This document shows, piece by piece, positions 44,399 to 52,597 of a DNA stretch of 64,000 nt (position 1 is the first letter of the stretch; every line of letters begins with the position of its first letter). A model generated the notes under the pieces. That model saw only the letters and a list, made by a program, of their open reading frames with translations, was not told where the DNA came from and ran no database searches. The position numbers were made by a program, and so were the translations under genes. Origin of the DNA: Olsenella uli DSM 7084 (lineage in GTDB: Bacteria > Actinomycetota > Coriobacteriia > Coriobacteriales > Atopobiaceae); NCBI RefSeq assembly GCF_000143845.1, contig NC_014363.1:1987897-2051896 (forward strand). The letters run 5' to 3'.

Positions 44399-44426
44399 AC
44401 TTTAGCTCCTGTGCTCGACCACGCAA
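44399..44426 (-). promoter_or_regulatory. Candidate promoter of the argG leader
   Basis: TTGCGT (44426-44421) and TAAAGT (44404-44399) are spaced by 16 bp on the minus strand, about 50 bp before the leader ATG. The match to consensus is fair. Confidence 0.4.
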
Positions 44427-44530
44427 GCCAAAACTGCCACTGGTCACAACACCGAAACAAAGTGACGTTCGCAATCGCGGCGGCGGAGGCGGACGTGCCG
44501 CCCTGACCCCCATCCAAACGATCGAGGCTG

Positions 44531-45655
44531 TCAGCCCCTCTCCGTCAGCACCTCTCCCCCACTGCCAAACGTCACCGTAAACACGGATCCCCGTGGCTGG
44601 TTCTCGCCTACGGCGACGCGAGCACCGTGGCGGGCAAGGATGGTCTTCACAAGCGAGAGGCCTATGCCCGCGCCACCAAACTCGCGCGAGCGCGACTTGT
44701 TGACTCGGTAGAAGGGTTCGAACACAAGCTCCCGTACGTCGGGCGCAATGCCCACGCCCGTGTCGGAAACGGTGGCCACGGCCCCCTCCCTTGACGCGGA
44801 GAGCTGCAGCTCGACTTTTCCGCCATTAAAATTGTAGCGGATGGCATTCTCGGCCAGGTTGTAGAAGGCGCGGTAGAGAAGGCTCGCGTTGCCCATGACC
44901 GAGACGGGCTGGACATGGCAAGAGAGCGAGACGTTGCTCTCGTGGGCAAGGGGACCAAGGTCTGCTGCGACATGGGCGAGAACCGAATCGAGGGACACGC
45001 GCTGGACGTCGGGCAGCTCCCCCGTGTCCGTGAGCTCGAGGAGGTTGCCGACGAGGGAGGAGAGTCGGTTGACATACGTCTCCATCGTGTTGACCAGCTC
45101 GTCATACTCAGTCTGCTGCCTCTCCTTCTTCCTGAACACGTCGATACGCGTGCGCAGCACGGCGAGCGGCGTCCTCAGCTCGTGCGCAGCGCTGGCGGAG
45201 AAGCGCCTCTGCATCGCGAACGCCTCATCCAGCTGGCAGGTCATCTGGTTGAACGATCTCACGAGCTCCTTGATCTCCTCGCCGCCGTCGACCTCGATCG
45301 GTTCGGAAAGGGTGCTTGGCTCGATGGCGCGCACGCGTGAGGAAAGCTGCTTGATGGGCCTCGTGTAGCGTCCTGCCAGAAGATACGCCGCCCAACTGCC
45401 GACGACAACCACGAGGGCCAAGATGGAAAGGGTGTCGGAGAGAATCGCCCGCTCGATGCCGTCCACATCGAGGATGATGGAAAGGTTGCCCCGTTGCAGG
45501 GACTGAGTGGCCGCGAGCTCGAGCAGCGCGGAGGTCGATCGGTACACGAGCAGGGTCAGCACGGCGCAGCAGCAGACGAGCAGGGCGACCATGAGGAGGG
45601 TAAGCTGCGTGCGCACCGAACGCATTGCCTTCGCCAGGCCGCTAACGCCCACCAT
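44531..45655 (-). CDS. Sensor histidine kinase
   Basis: A 374-residue membrane kinase with helices at about 15-38 and 70-92, a short sensor loop, a HAMP region, HisKA (SAAHELRTPLAVL) and ATPase motifs (LAENAIRYN, VSDTGVGI, GGAGIGLSLVKTI). The short external loop suggests that it senses the membrane or works with another protein. The ATG overlaps the response-regulator stop by 14 bp. It ends the run that includes the redox genes upstream. Confidence 0.92.
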   Translation of the reverse strand: MVGVSGLAKAMRSVRTQLTLLMVALLVCCCAVLTLLVYRSTSALLELAATQSLQRGNLSIILDVDGIERAILSDTLSILALVVVVGSWAAYLLAGRYTRPIKQLSSRVRAIEPSTLSEPIEVDGGEEIKELVRSFNQMTCQLDEAFAMQRRFSASAAHELRTPLAVLRTRIDVFRKKERQQTEYDELVNTMETYVNRLSSLVGNLLELTDTGELPDVQRVSLDSVLAHVAADLGPLAHESNVSLSCHVQPVSVMGNASLLYRAFYNLAENAIRYNFNGGKVELQLSASREGAVATVSDTGVGIAPDVRELVFEPFYRVNKSRSREFGGAGIGLSLVKTILARHGARVAVGENQPRGSVFTVTFGSGGEVLTERG

Positions 45656-46331
45656 GGTCGTCCTTCTCCGTCAGATAGTAGCCCTCTCCGATCTTGTTGG
45701 ATATGGGGTCGCACCCGAGCACGGATCGCAGCTTCTTTCTGAGCGAGCAGATGTGCACCCTCACCGAGTTGCTGAACGGGTCGACGCTGCTGTCCCAAGC
45801 ATGTGACAACAGCTCCTCGCTGCTTACCACGCGGCCCTTGTGGCGCATGAGGTACTCCAGTATCGCGGTCTCCTTCTTCGTAAGGCTGATCTCGACGCCC
45901 TTGGCGCTGAGCCTGCGGGTGGTCGTGTCAAAGCGAAGGTCCCCGCAGTCGAGGAACGTCTCCCCCTGCGTGTACTCGCGTCTCAGGAGGTTGCGCACCC
46001 GGGCCTCGAGCTCTCCAAAGGCGAAGGGCTTCACAAGGTAGTCGTCTGCCCCTGCGTCCAGGCCAACGATACGGTCGGAGACCGCCGAGCGAGCGGAGAG
46101 TATGAGCACTTTGGTCTCCGAATGCTGGGCCCTCAGCGTCCGCAGCAGTTCGAGCCCATCGATGCCAGGGAGGTTGAGGTCCAGCAGGATCAGGTCATAG
46201 GGCTCTATCTGGGCCATCTCAAGCGCTTCGGTCCCATTGTCAAGGAGGTCGACATAATATCCGTCTATTCTGAGACCTTCACCGATAGACTCGAGAAGTT
46301 CACGCTCGTCTTCGACCACGAGGATCTTCAA
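45642..46331 (-). CDS. OmpR-family response regulator
   Basis: A 229-residue regulator with receiver motifs VEDERE, LLDLNLP and YLVKPFA, and a winged-helix domain (LTKKETAILEYLMRHKGRVVSSEELL ... VHICSLRKKLRS). I prefer the TTG at 46331 (MKILVVEDE once initiated) because AGGGGG lies 9 bp upstream; the in-frame GTG at 46340 would sit almost on that site. It is 160 bp downstream of the TlpA-like gene, so it may control that cluster. Confidence 0.9.
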   Translation of the reverse strand: MKILVVEDERELLESIGEGLRIDGYYVDLLDNGTEALEMAQIEPYDLILLDLNLPGIDGLELLRTLRAQHSETKVLILSARSAVSDRIVGLDAGADDYLVKPFAFGELEARVRNLLRREYTQGETFLDCGDLRFDTTTRRLSAKGVEISLTKKETAILEYLMRHKGRVVSSEELLSHAWDSSVDPFSNSVRVHICSLRKKLRSVLGCDPISNKIGEGYYLTEKDDHGGR

Positions 46332-46493
46332 AGTTGTCACTCCCCCTCAAACGCCTATGCGAATCGCGCCCCGAGCCGGACGGCACGAGGCGCGATCCCC
46401 TCTGCAAAAGATACTAGCGAACCGGAGATACCCGATGTCAGACGATCCCCGACGCGTGTCGTTCCCGCGCGGGAGGCCTGGTTGTCCCTTGGC

Positions 46494-47144
46494 CTAGTTG
46501 TCCTTCGCCTTGGCCAGCGCCTCATCGACGCGCTTGAGGAGTTCGCTTCCCTCGAGCTTGTTGAGGCCACCGGTGATGGGGTCGCCGACGAGCTTGCCGT
46601 CCTGGTCGATGACCATCGTGGTCGGGAAGGCCGTGAGGCCCTCGATCACCTGGTTTGCGTCGCTCTTGGAGTTGAAGGCGATGTTGTCGTACGTGATCCC
46701 CTGCTTCGAGAGAATGTCCTGTCCCTCCTTCTTGGCGTCATCGGTGAACCCAGCCTCGGCGTTGACCCCAAGGACGCTGACGCCCTGGTCCTTGTACTTG
46801 TCGCTCAGCTCCTGGAGGAGCGGCATCTCCTTCACGCAGCTCGTGCAGCCGTTGAACCAGAACGACAGGACCGTGACCTTGTTCTTCTTGAACACCTCGT
46901 TGGTGACGGTCTCGTCGTTGGAGATGTTCGTGGCCTCGAAGTTGGGGAACGCGTCGCCGCCCTTGAGGTGCAGCTTTGACGCCGCCTCGGGCGGGACGTC
47001 CGTCGATCCGGACTCGACGGCCGCCGCCGCGTCTGGGGCCGTTTCCGTCGACTGGCTCTTCGAATTCGCTCCACAGCCGACCAGGGAGATGGTCATGAGG
47101 ATTCCTGCGGCAGAGACCAGGGCCTTCTTCGTAACTTCCTTCAT
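46494..47144 (-). CDS. TlpA/ResA-like thioredoxin-fold lipoprotein
   Basis: A 216-residue exported thiol-disulfide protein. The signal ends in the lipobox VGCG; an acidic Ala/Ser-rich linker follows. The thioredoxin fold begins at about residue 68, with active site CTSC in FNGCTSCVKEMP and the cis-Pro region AFPTTMVID. AAAGGA precedes the ATG at 47144. The neighbouring polyferredoxin and CD1871A-like genes suggest an electron route to extracytoplasmic disulfides. The substrate is unknown. Confidence 0.9.
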   Translation of the reverse strand: MKEVTKKALVSAAGILMTISLVGCGANSKSQSTETAPDAAAAVESGSTDVPPEAASKLHLKGGDAFPNFEATNISNDETVTNEVFKKNKVTVLSFWFNGCTSCVKEMPLLQELSDKYKDQGVSVLGVNAEAGFTDDAKKEGQDILSKQGITYDNIAFNSKSDANQVIEGLTAFPTTMVIDQDGKLVGDPITGGLNKLEGSELLKRVDEALAKAKDN

Positions 47145-47244
47145 AGCGCTTCCTTTCTGAAACATTTCCCACCGTACGTATGGCTGCCGGCCTCACGGCC
47201 GGTGCATAACCGCTTTCATCGCCCCCGATACCGGATGCCGTGGC

Positions 47245-48153
47245 CTACGCATGCTTGCCTGCGGAGGCGTCTGGCCGGGCGAGCTTGGCCTTGACAAGGG
47301 TCAGGTCAACCTCGATCGCTTTGACGGGGCAAGCCTTGGCGCACTCGCCGCAGCGTATGCACTCGAGAGAGGAGGAGTTCTTGGTTATGTCGACATCCAT
47401 CTTGCAGACACGGGCGCATTTGCCACATTTGACGCACTTGTCCGCATCGACATGGTATTGCAGGAGAGAGACCTTGTTGAACAGCGAATAGAAGGCCCCG
47501 AGGGGGCAGATCCATTTGCAGAACGGTCGATAGAACATGATGCTCAAAAGCGCAATTGTCGCCAGTATGCTGAACTTCATGGTGAAGAGGCTGCCCAACG
47601 CGGCCCTGATGCTCGCATCGGCAAGGGACAGCGGGATGGCGCCCTCAAGTATGCCCTGCGGGCATACGTACTTGCAGAAATACGGGTCTCCCATCCCCAC
47701 GGAATTCTGGATGAGGGCGGGAAGGGCCCAGACCATTACGACCAGGATGCCATACTTGAGGTAACGCAGGCCTTTGAGTCTCCTCGTGCTGAGCTTCTTG
47801 GGAAACGGGATTTTGTTGAGCAGATCCTGAACCCAGCCGAAGGGACAGAGGAAACCACATACGAACCTTCCCAGAAGCGTTCCTATGAGGATCAGAATCC
47901 CAGTTATATAGTAAGAGAAACTGAACTTGGAGGACCCGACAACCGCCTGGAACGCCCCGACTGGACAAGCCCCTGTGGCCGCAGGGCACGAATAGCAGTT
48001 AAGTCCCGGGACGCAGACCGACTTCGCCGTACCGGTGTAAATAGTCCCCTCGAGGAAATTAGGGATGTGGGGGTTGGTCAGGAAGGCGGCTATTGCCTGT
48101 ACGGTCCCTCTCCTGCGCAGGAACGCCCCGACACGCGAGAGCATCGTCTTCAT
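47245..48153 (-). CDS. 4Fe-4S membrane polyferredoxin (NapH/YccM-like)
   Basis: A 302-residue membrane iron-sulfur protein. Several hydrophobic helices alternate with Cys motifs: CYSCPAATGACPVGA, CGFLCPFGW, CKYVCPQG and CKWICPLGA. Near the C-terminus are two classical ferredoxin motifs (CVKCGKCARVCKMD and CIRCGECAKACPVK). It should pass electrons across or along the membrane. ATG 48153 is preferred over GTG 48162. It starts 9 bp after the CD1871A-like gene. Confidence 0.9.
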   Translation of the reverse strand: MKTMLSRVGAFLRRRGTVQAIAAFLTNPHIPNFLEGTIYTGTAKSVCVPGLNCYSCPAATGACPVGAFQAVVGSSKFSFSYYITGILILIGTLLGRFVCGFLCPFGWVQDLLNKIPFPKKLSTRRLKGLRYLKYGILVVMVWALPALIQNSVGMGDPYFCKYVCPQGILEGAIPLSLADASIRAALGSLFTMKFSILATIALLSIMFYRPFCKWICPLGAFYSLFNKVSLLQYHVDADKCVKCGKCARVCKMDVDITKNSSSLECIRCGECAKACPVKAIEVDLTLVKAKLARPDASAGKHA

Positions 48154-48162
48154 CGTATGCAC

Positions 48163-48333
48163 CTACCCGATGCCCACGCACTCGAGGCATATCCGTATCG
48201 CCTTGGCGAGGACGGTATGGACCTCTCCTCGGTAGGCACCGTAGGCGACAAACGTGCCACCGAGGACCACCAGCAGCATAGGTGTAACCCTTATACGACG
48301 AAAGCTCAGGACGCCAATCGACCTTGTCTCCAT
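48163..48333 (-). CDS. CD1871A-family CXXC-motif protein
   Basis: A 56-residue single-pass membrane protein. After a basic start (RSIGVLSFRRIRV) comes a hydrophobic helix and the conserved ending AYRGEVHTVLAKAIRICLECVGIG split here as YRGEV, KAIRICLEC and GIG. This C-terminal CLEC...GIG pattern is that of small proteins found beside similar iron-sulfur genes in clostridia. GGGGGAG lies before the ATG at 48333. The role is unknown; the CXXC suggests thiol redox work with the two genes downstream. Confidence 0.8.
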   Translation of the reverse strand: METRSIGVLSFRRIRVTPMLLVVLGGTFVAYGAYRGEVHTVLAKAIRICLECVGIG

Positions 48334-48351
48334 GTGCTCCCCCTTCTTCAC

Positions 48352-48666
48352 GCTGACTAGTACAGCAGAGAGGATGTTAAGTCCTCATTAAGAACGCTAA
48401 GAGCACGCCGTCCACATCCCCCTGGCTTGCTGTTCCCCTAGTGCATCCTGTTCGGCATCCTATCCGCACGCTCCGTGCACGTAAATCGAAAACGTGTGCA
48501 CAGAGCCCTTCGCAACCTGGGCAAAGTCCGATGCCATGCACACGTTTTGAAATTGTGTGCACGCAGCCGCAACCACTTTCCGCCGCGTGCCTCAGCCGCG
48601 TGCCTCATCAGGGGCTGCGGGACGACGGCTTGTCACAGCACATGCGACACGGGCCAAGTCCACGAG
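48352..48666. other. Gene-free region with GTGCAC repeats
   Basis: No gene is supported here. It holds four GTGCAC-type half palindromes between 48475 and 48562 (described separately) and is less GC-rich near 48361-48400. It likely carries the promoter of the CD1871A-like operon and regulatory sites. Confidence 0.5.
48475..48562. repeat. Cluster of GTGCAC palindromes with a 12-bp inverted repeat
   Basis: GTGCAC occurs at 48475-48480, GTGTGCAC at 48494-48501, TGCACAC at 48537-48543 and GTGTGCAC at 48555-48562. AAAACGTGTGCA (48489-48500) and TGCACACGTTTT (48537-48548) form a perfect inverted repeat with a 36-bp interval. The regular phasing suggests binding of a multimeric regulator, or a folded RNA. 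Confidence 0.6.
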
Positions 48667-48696
48667 AAAAAACCCAGGGGCGACGATGCCCCTGGG
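48667..48696 (-). terminator. Terminator of the tRNA-Ile/tRNA-Ala unit
   Basis: A 9-bp perfect stem (48688-48696 with 48673-48681) is followed by six Ts on the minus strand (48672-48667). Confidence 0.9.
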
Positions 48697-48707
48697 CTAC
48701 TTTTCTA

Positions 48708-48783
48708 TGGTGGAGACGATGGGGATCGAACCCACGACCTCAGGCTTGCAAAGCCCGCGCTCTCCCAGCTGAGCTACGTCCCC
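48708..48783 (-). tRNA. tRNA-Ala(TGC)
   Basis: A 76-nt tRNA with acceptor arms GGGGACG/CGTCTCC including the G3-U70 pair that marks tRNA-Ala, anticodon TGC, T-loop GTTCGATCC and encoded CCA. It reads GCA and GCG. Confidence 0.96.
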
Positions 48784-48816
48784 GTCTGTGCGTCGCGGCG
48801 GGACCGCGCCCCTTAC

Positions 48817-48861
48817 AATAGTCGCCCCAGCGGCGACTCGGCTCACGCTGGGGCGACTATT
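48817..48861. terminator. Long hairpin between tRNA-Ile and tRNA-Ala
   Basis: AATAGTCGCCCCAGC (48817-48831) and its exact complement (48847-48861) form a 15-bp stem. There is no T-run. It may terminate, protect ends, or serve as a processing site between the two tRNAs. Confidence 0.5.
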
Positions 48862-48871
48862 CGACGAGAAG

Positions 48872-48948
48872 TGGTGGGCCCGACAAGGTTCGAACTTGTG
48901 ACCTCCCGGTTATCAGCCGGACGCTCTGACCAACTGAGCTACGGGCCC
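48872..48948 (-). tRNA. tRNA-Ile(GAT)
   Basis: A 77-nt tRNA with acceptor arms GGGCCCG/CGGGCCC, anticodon loop CTGATAA (GAT) and encoded CCA. It reads AUC and AUU. Ile and Ala tRNAs are usually found in rRNA operon spacers; here they stand without rRNA. Confidence 0.96.
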
Positions 48949-49134
48949 AACGCGAGATTCAATGCTACGCGGCGGCCATATCCGAGTCAACCACTTTTTT
49001 GAAAAACATATCCGCTGGTGACAGACGCCAGGGGCGGGGAGCCCGGCGAGGTGCGGTGGACACAATCTTTTTACTTGCAAGGCCACAGCGGACGGGTACC
49101 ATATCCCCACACAGAGGTAAGGGGGGGTGACTAG

Positions 49135-49638
49135 ATGGTTCGCATGGACATTCAGACGGTCGTCGTGGGCGGAGGCCCTGTGACGTCTCTCGTCGTTCTC
49201 AGACCACGATCTCCACAGGCCAACGAGTCAGCACCACGACTTCCCATCCGCATCGGACCCATAGAGGCCATGTCCATATCGATGGGCGTCGATGGTTCCT
49301 CCCAGGGGCGGCCCATGACGCATGACCTCCTGCTCGACACCATAACCTCACTGGGAGCGCATCTCGATGACATCGAGATAGTCGGCGTCGAGGGAACCAC
49401 CTTCTTCGCGCGTCTGGTCGCCACAACGGAGCTGGGTCGTCGAGTGAGCGTCGACGCGAGGCCCTCGGATGCCATCGCACTTGCCGTCCGTGCACACGTG
49501 CCCATCTTCGCTGACGAGGCAGTGGTCGAGAAGGCCGCCATGCCTGACTTCGGATCGGTCGAACGAGACGAGCGGCAGGTGGAGATCGAGAGGTTCCACG
49601 ACTTCGTTGAAAGCCTCTCTCCCGAGGACTTCGACTGA
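49135..49638 (+). CDS. Bifunctional nuclease family protein (DUF151)
   Basis: A 167-residue soluble protein with the DUF151/BFN pattern: RIGPIEAMSISMGVDG near residue 40-55, HDLLLDTITSLGAHLDDIEIV, and RPSDAIALAVRAHVPIFADEAVVE. Family members are conserved in actinobacteria and thermophiles; nuclease activity has been reported for some. GGGGGG lies 8 bp before the ATG. It is convergent with gyrA, separated by a strong hairpin. Confidence 0.9.
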   Translation: MVRMDIQTVVVGGGPVTSLVVLRPRSPQANESAPRLPIRIGPIEAMSISMGVDGSSQGRPMTHDLLLDTITSLGAHLDDIEIVGVEGTTFFARLVATTELGRRVSVDARPSDAIALAVRAHVPIFADEAVVEKAAMPDFGSVERDERQVEIERFHDFVESLSPEDFD

Positions 49639-49698
49639 GGACCCAGCACAGGCAGAGCGGGGCATGTGGGACAAAGCCCCAGGGAGTGCATGGTAACA

Positions 49699-49737
49699 GG
49701 CGGGGCACGTTGCGGAGAAGACCGAACGTGCCCCGCC
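49699..49737. terminator. Bidirectional terminator between the DUF151 gene and gyrA
   Basis: A 13-bp perfect stem (49699-49711 with 49725-49737) lies between the convergent genes, with CTTATC on the plus side. Confidence 0.7.
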
Positions 49738-49793
49738 CTTATCGTCACAGCGGCAACGAGAAGAGACGTGTGGTCCCGCTTGCGAGAAGAACC

Positions 49794-52583
49794 CTACTCG
49801 TCATCCTCGAGCAGGCTGTCATCGAGTTCTTCCTCGTCACCAATGTCGACGGGGTCCTCGTCGCTGGCGTCGCGGGCACCGGCGGCCGAGAGATCGAGGG
49901 AGCGCTGCATCGGATTGGCCTTGGCGGCCTTCTTCTTGTGGGCCACCATGCGGGCGACGGCACTCACCTTGTCGTTTTCCCCCATGTTCATGATCTTGAC
50001 GCCCTGCGTCGCACGGCCAAGCTTAGATATGTCCGCCGTCTTGACGCGTATGACGACGCCTTCCTCGGAAACGATCATGAGCTCATGCTGGGGACCGACG
50101 ACGCGACAGGCAACGAGATTGCCCTTCTTCGAGGTCATCGCGATAGTGGCAACACCTTGACCGCCGCGCTTGTGCTCGGGATACTCGAAGACGGGAGTGC
50201 GCTTGCCATAGCCCCTCTCGGTCATGACGAGAAGGTCCCCGTTTCCGTTGGTTATCTCCATGCCAAGCATCTTGACGTCGTCCTTCAGCGTAATGCCGCG
50301 CACGCCCGAGGTGTCACGACCGGTAGGCCTCACCTCGGACTCATCGAAAAGGATGGCCTTGCCGACCTCGGAGCAGAGGATGACCTTCTGTCCCGGCTTG
50401 ACGCGGCGCACATTGACCAGCTCGTCGTCGCGCTTGAGGTTGATGGCAATGATGCCGTCCCGACGGCTCTTGTCGTAGTCACTCATGGCCGTCTTCTTGA
50501 CCATGCCGTTTGCGGTCGCGAACATCAGGTACTCGTCGGCGGGGAACTCGCGGGTGGTGATGACGGCGGTGGGATGCTCCCCCTCCCCGAGGGGCAGTAC
50601 GTTGACGAGTGCGGAACCGCGGGCGTGACGTGACCCGATAGGAAGCTCGTGGACCTTGACGCGATAGACCTTGCCCCGGTTGGTGAAGAACATGACGTAG
50701 TCGTGCGTCGACGCCACGAAGAGATCCTCGACGAAGTCGTTGTCCTTGAGGGAAAGCCCCTGGACGCCCTTGCCACCGCGCTTCTGCGAACGATAGGTGG
50801 CCACTGGGAGGCGCTTGACGTAGCCGGCATGGGTCACCGTTACGACCATGTCCTCCTCGGCAATGAGGTCCTCGACGTCCAGGACAACCGGGGCATCGGA
50901 GATGGTGGTACGGCGCTTGTCCCCGTACTTCTCGCCTATCTCGGACATCTCTGACTTTATGACCTCGAGGATCTTGCGGGAGTCGGCGAGCAGGTCCTCA
51001 TAATACTCGATGGCGCGGCGGAGGCCGTCGAGCTCCTCTTGGATCTTGTCGCGCTCGAGGCCGGTAAGGCGACGGAGGCGCATCTCGAGAATCGCTGTGG
51101 TCTGCTGCTTGGTGAAGCCAAACCTCTCGATGAGGCGCTCGGAGGCCTGGGTGTCGGTACGACTCGAGCGGATGATGCTGATGACCTCGTCGATATGGTC
51201 GAGGGCGAGGAGCAGGCCCTCGAGGATGTGGGCGCGCGCACGTGCCTTGGCAAGGTCAAAGCGTGTGCGACGGGTCACCACGTCAACCTGATGGTCTATG
51301 TAGTGCTGAAGCATCTCGCGCAGGGTGAGCGTGCGGGGCACGCCGTTCACCAGAGCAAGGTCGATGATGCCAAAGGAACTCTGGAGGGCGGAGTACTTGT
51401 AGAGGTTGTTCAGGACGACCTCGGGAATGGCACCCTGCTTGAGCTCGATGACAAGGCGCAGGCCCTTGCGGTTGGATTCGTCGCGCATGTCCGAGATGCC
51501 CTCGACGCGCTTCTCGTTGACGAGCTGGGCTATCTTCTCCTGCAGGGTTCCCTTGTTGACACCATAGGGGAACTCGGTGAAGACGAGCTTGTTGCGCCCC
51601 GTCTTGGTGGACTCGACATGGGCTTTGGCGCGGATGGTGATGATGCCGCGCCCCGTCTCGTAGGCCTGGCGAATGCCTTCCGAGCCCATGATGACCGCAC
51701 CGGTCGGGAAGTCAGGCCCAGGCATGACGGTCATGAGGTCGTCCACCGTCGCGTCAGGGTTGTCGATCAGCATGCATACTGCGGCGATGGTCTCCTTCAG
51801 GTTATGGGGAGGGATGTTGGTCGCCATGCCGACGGCGATGCCCTGTGAACCATTCACCAGCAGGTTGGGGAAGCGCGCCGGAAGGACCACGGGCTCCTGG
51901 AGAGACTCGTCGTAGTTGGACTGCCAATCGATGGTGTCCTTGTTGAGGTCACGCAGAAGCTCCATGGCCGGACGGGCGAGACGGGACTCGGTGTATCGCA
52001 TGGCGGCGGCGGAGTCTCCGTCGATGTTACCGAAGTTGCCATGCCCATCGACCAGGGGAGTCCTCATGGAGAACCACTGGGCGAGACGAACCATCGCATC
52101 GTAGACTGCGGAGTCACCATGGGGGTGATACTTGCCGATGACCTCGCCGACGGTCCAGGCGGACTTCTTGTGTGGCTTGTTGGGGAAGATCCCCGCCTCG
52201 TTCATGGCGTAGAGGATGCGCCGGTGGACGGGCTTCAGGCCGTCACGCACGTCGGGAAGCGCACGGGCGGTGATGACGGACATGGAGTACTCGATGAAGG
52301 ACTGCTCCATCTCGTGTCCGAACTCGTGGAGTTGCAGGCGGCCCCCGTGGATGTCCACGTCGTCACCCATCCCGCGGTTGTCGCTGCCCATCTCGACCTC
52401 GTCGTCCGCCTCGTCGGTAGCCACATCGTCCATGCCGGCTTCATCCTCGGCTTCGGGGTCATAGACAGGGGTGCCGGACTCGTCGCGTTCCGCACGGTCA
52501 AGGAGCTCCCTCAGATCGTCGGGTAGGGAGGCAGCGGCATGCTCCCCATCCTCCGGCGTGATATTGCTGTTGTCGTCTGCCAC
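49794..52583 (-). CDS. gyrA: DNA gyrase subunit A
   Basis: Cleavage and rejoining subunit of DNA gyrase, 929 residues. The catalytic Tyr is Y197 in AMRYTES. The quinolone region has S158 and D162 ([10 protein letters not shown]), the sensitive-type residues at positions matching E. coli 83 and 87. The GyrA-box reads QKRGGKG instead of QRRGGKG. An acidic N-terminal extension of about 75 residues precedes the usual start near [13 protein letters not shown], and the C-terminus is also acidic. GTG at 52583 has AAAGG upstream, 14 bp after gyrB, so the extension is likely real. Confidence 0.97.
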   Translation of the reverse strand: MADDNSNITPEDGEHAAASLPDDLRELLDRAERDESGTPVYDPEAEDEAGMDDVATDEADDEVEMGSDNRGMGDDVDIHGGRLQLHEFGHEMEQSFIEYSMSVITARALPDVRDGLKPVHRRILYAMNEAGIFPNKPHKKSAWTVGEVIGKYHPHGDSAVYDAMVRLAQWFSMRTPLVDGHGNFGNIDGDSAAAMRYTESRLARPAMELLRDLNKDTIDWQSNYDESLQEPVVLPARFPNLLVNGSQGIAVGMATNIPPHNLKETIAAVCMLIDNPDATVDDLMTVMPGPDFPTGAVIMGSEGIRQAYETGRGIITIRAKAHVESTKTGRNKLVFTEFPYGVNKGTLQEKIAQLVNEKRVEGISDMRDESNRKGLRLVIELKQGAIPEVVLNNLYKYSALQSSFGIIDLALVNGVPRTLTLREMLQHYIDHQVDVVTRRTRFDLAKARARAHILEGLLLALDHIDEVISIIRSSRTDTQASERLIERFGFTKQQTTAILEMRLRRLTGLERDKIQEELDGLRRAIEYYEDLLADSRKILEVIKSEMSEIGEKYGDKRRTTISDAPVVLDVEDLIAEEDMVVTVTHAGYVKRLPVATYRSQKRGGKGVQGLSLKDNDFVEDLFVASTHDYVMFFTNRGKVYRVKVHELPIGSRHARGSALVNVLPLGEGEHPTAVITTREFPADEYLMFATANGMVKKTAMSDYDKSRRDGIIAINLKRDDELVNVRRVKPGQKVILCSEVGKAILFDESEVRPTGRDTSGVRGITLKDDVKMLGMEITNGNGDLLVMTERGYGKRTPVFEYPEHKRGGQGVATIAMTSKKGNLVACRVVGPQHELMIVSEEGVVIRVKTADISKLGRATQGVKIMNMGENDKVSAVARMVAHKKKAAKANPMQRSLDLSAAGARDASDEDPVDIGDEEELDDSLLEDDE

Positions 52584-52597
52584 GTAACTGCCTTTCG

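Noticed and set aside
44224..44517. A 97-codon minus-strand frame overlapping the argG leader
   Set aside because: It has no ribosome-binding site and runs in a different frame from the leader peptide, whose layout with the terminator is far better supported.
48475..48562. CRISPR array
   Set aside because: The repeats are short palindromes in mixed orientation without spacers of equal length; no cas genes are near. No CRISPR array is seen elsewhere either.
48475..49002. Plus-strand frame across the tRNA genes
   Set aside because: It covers two tRNAs and their terminator in antisense and has no coding character.
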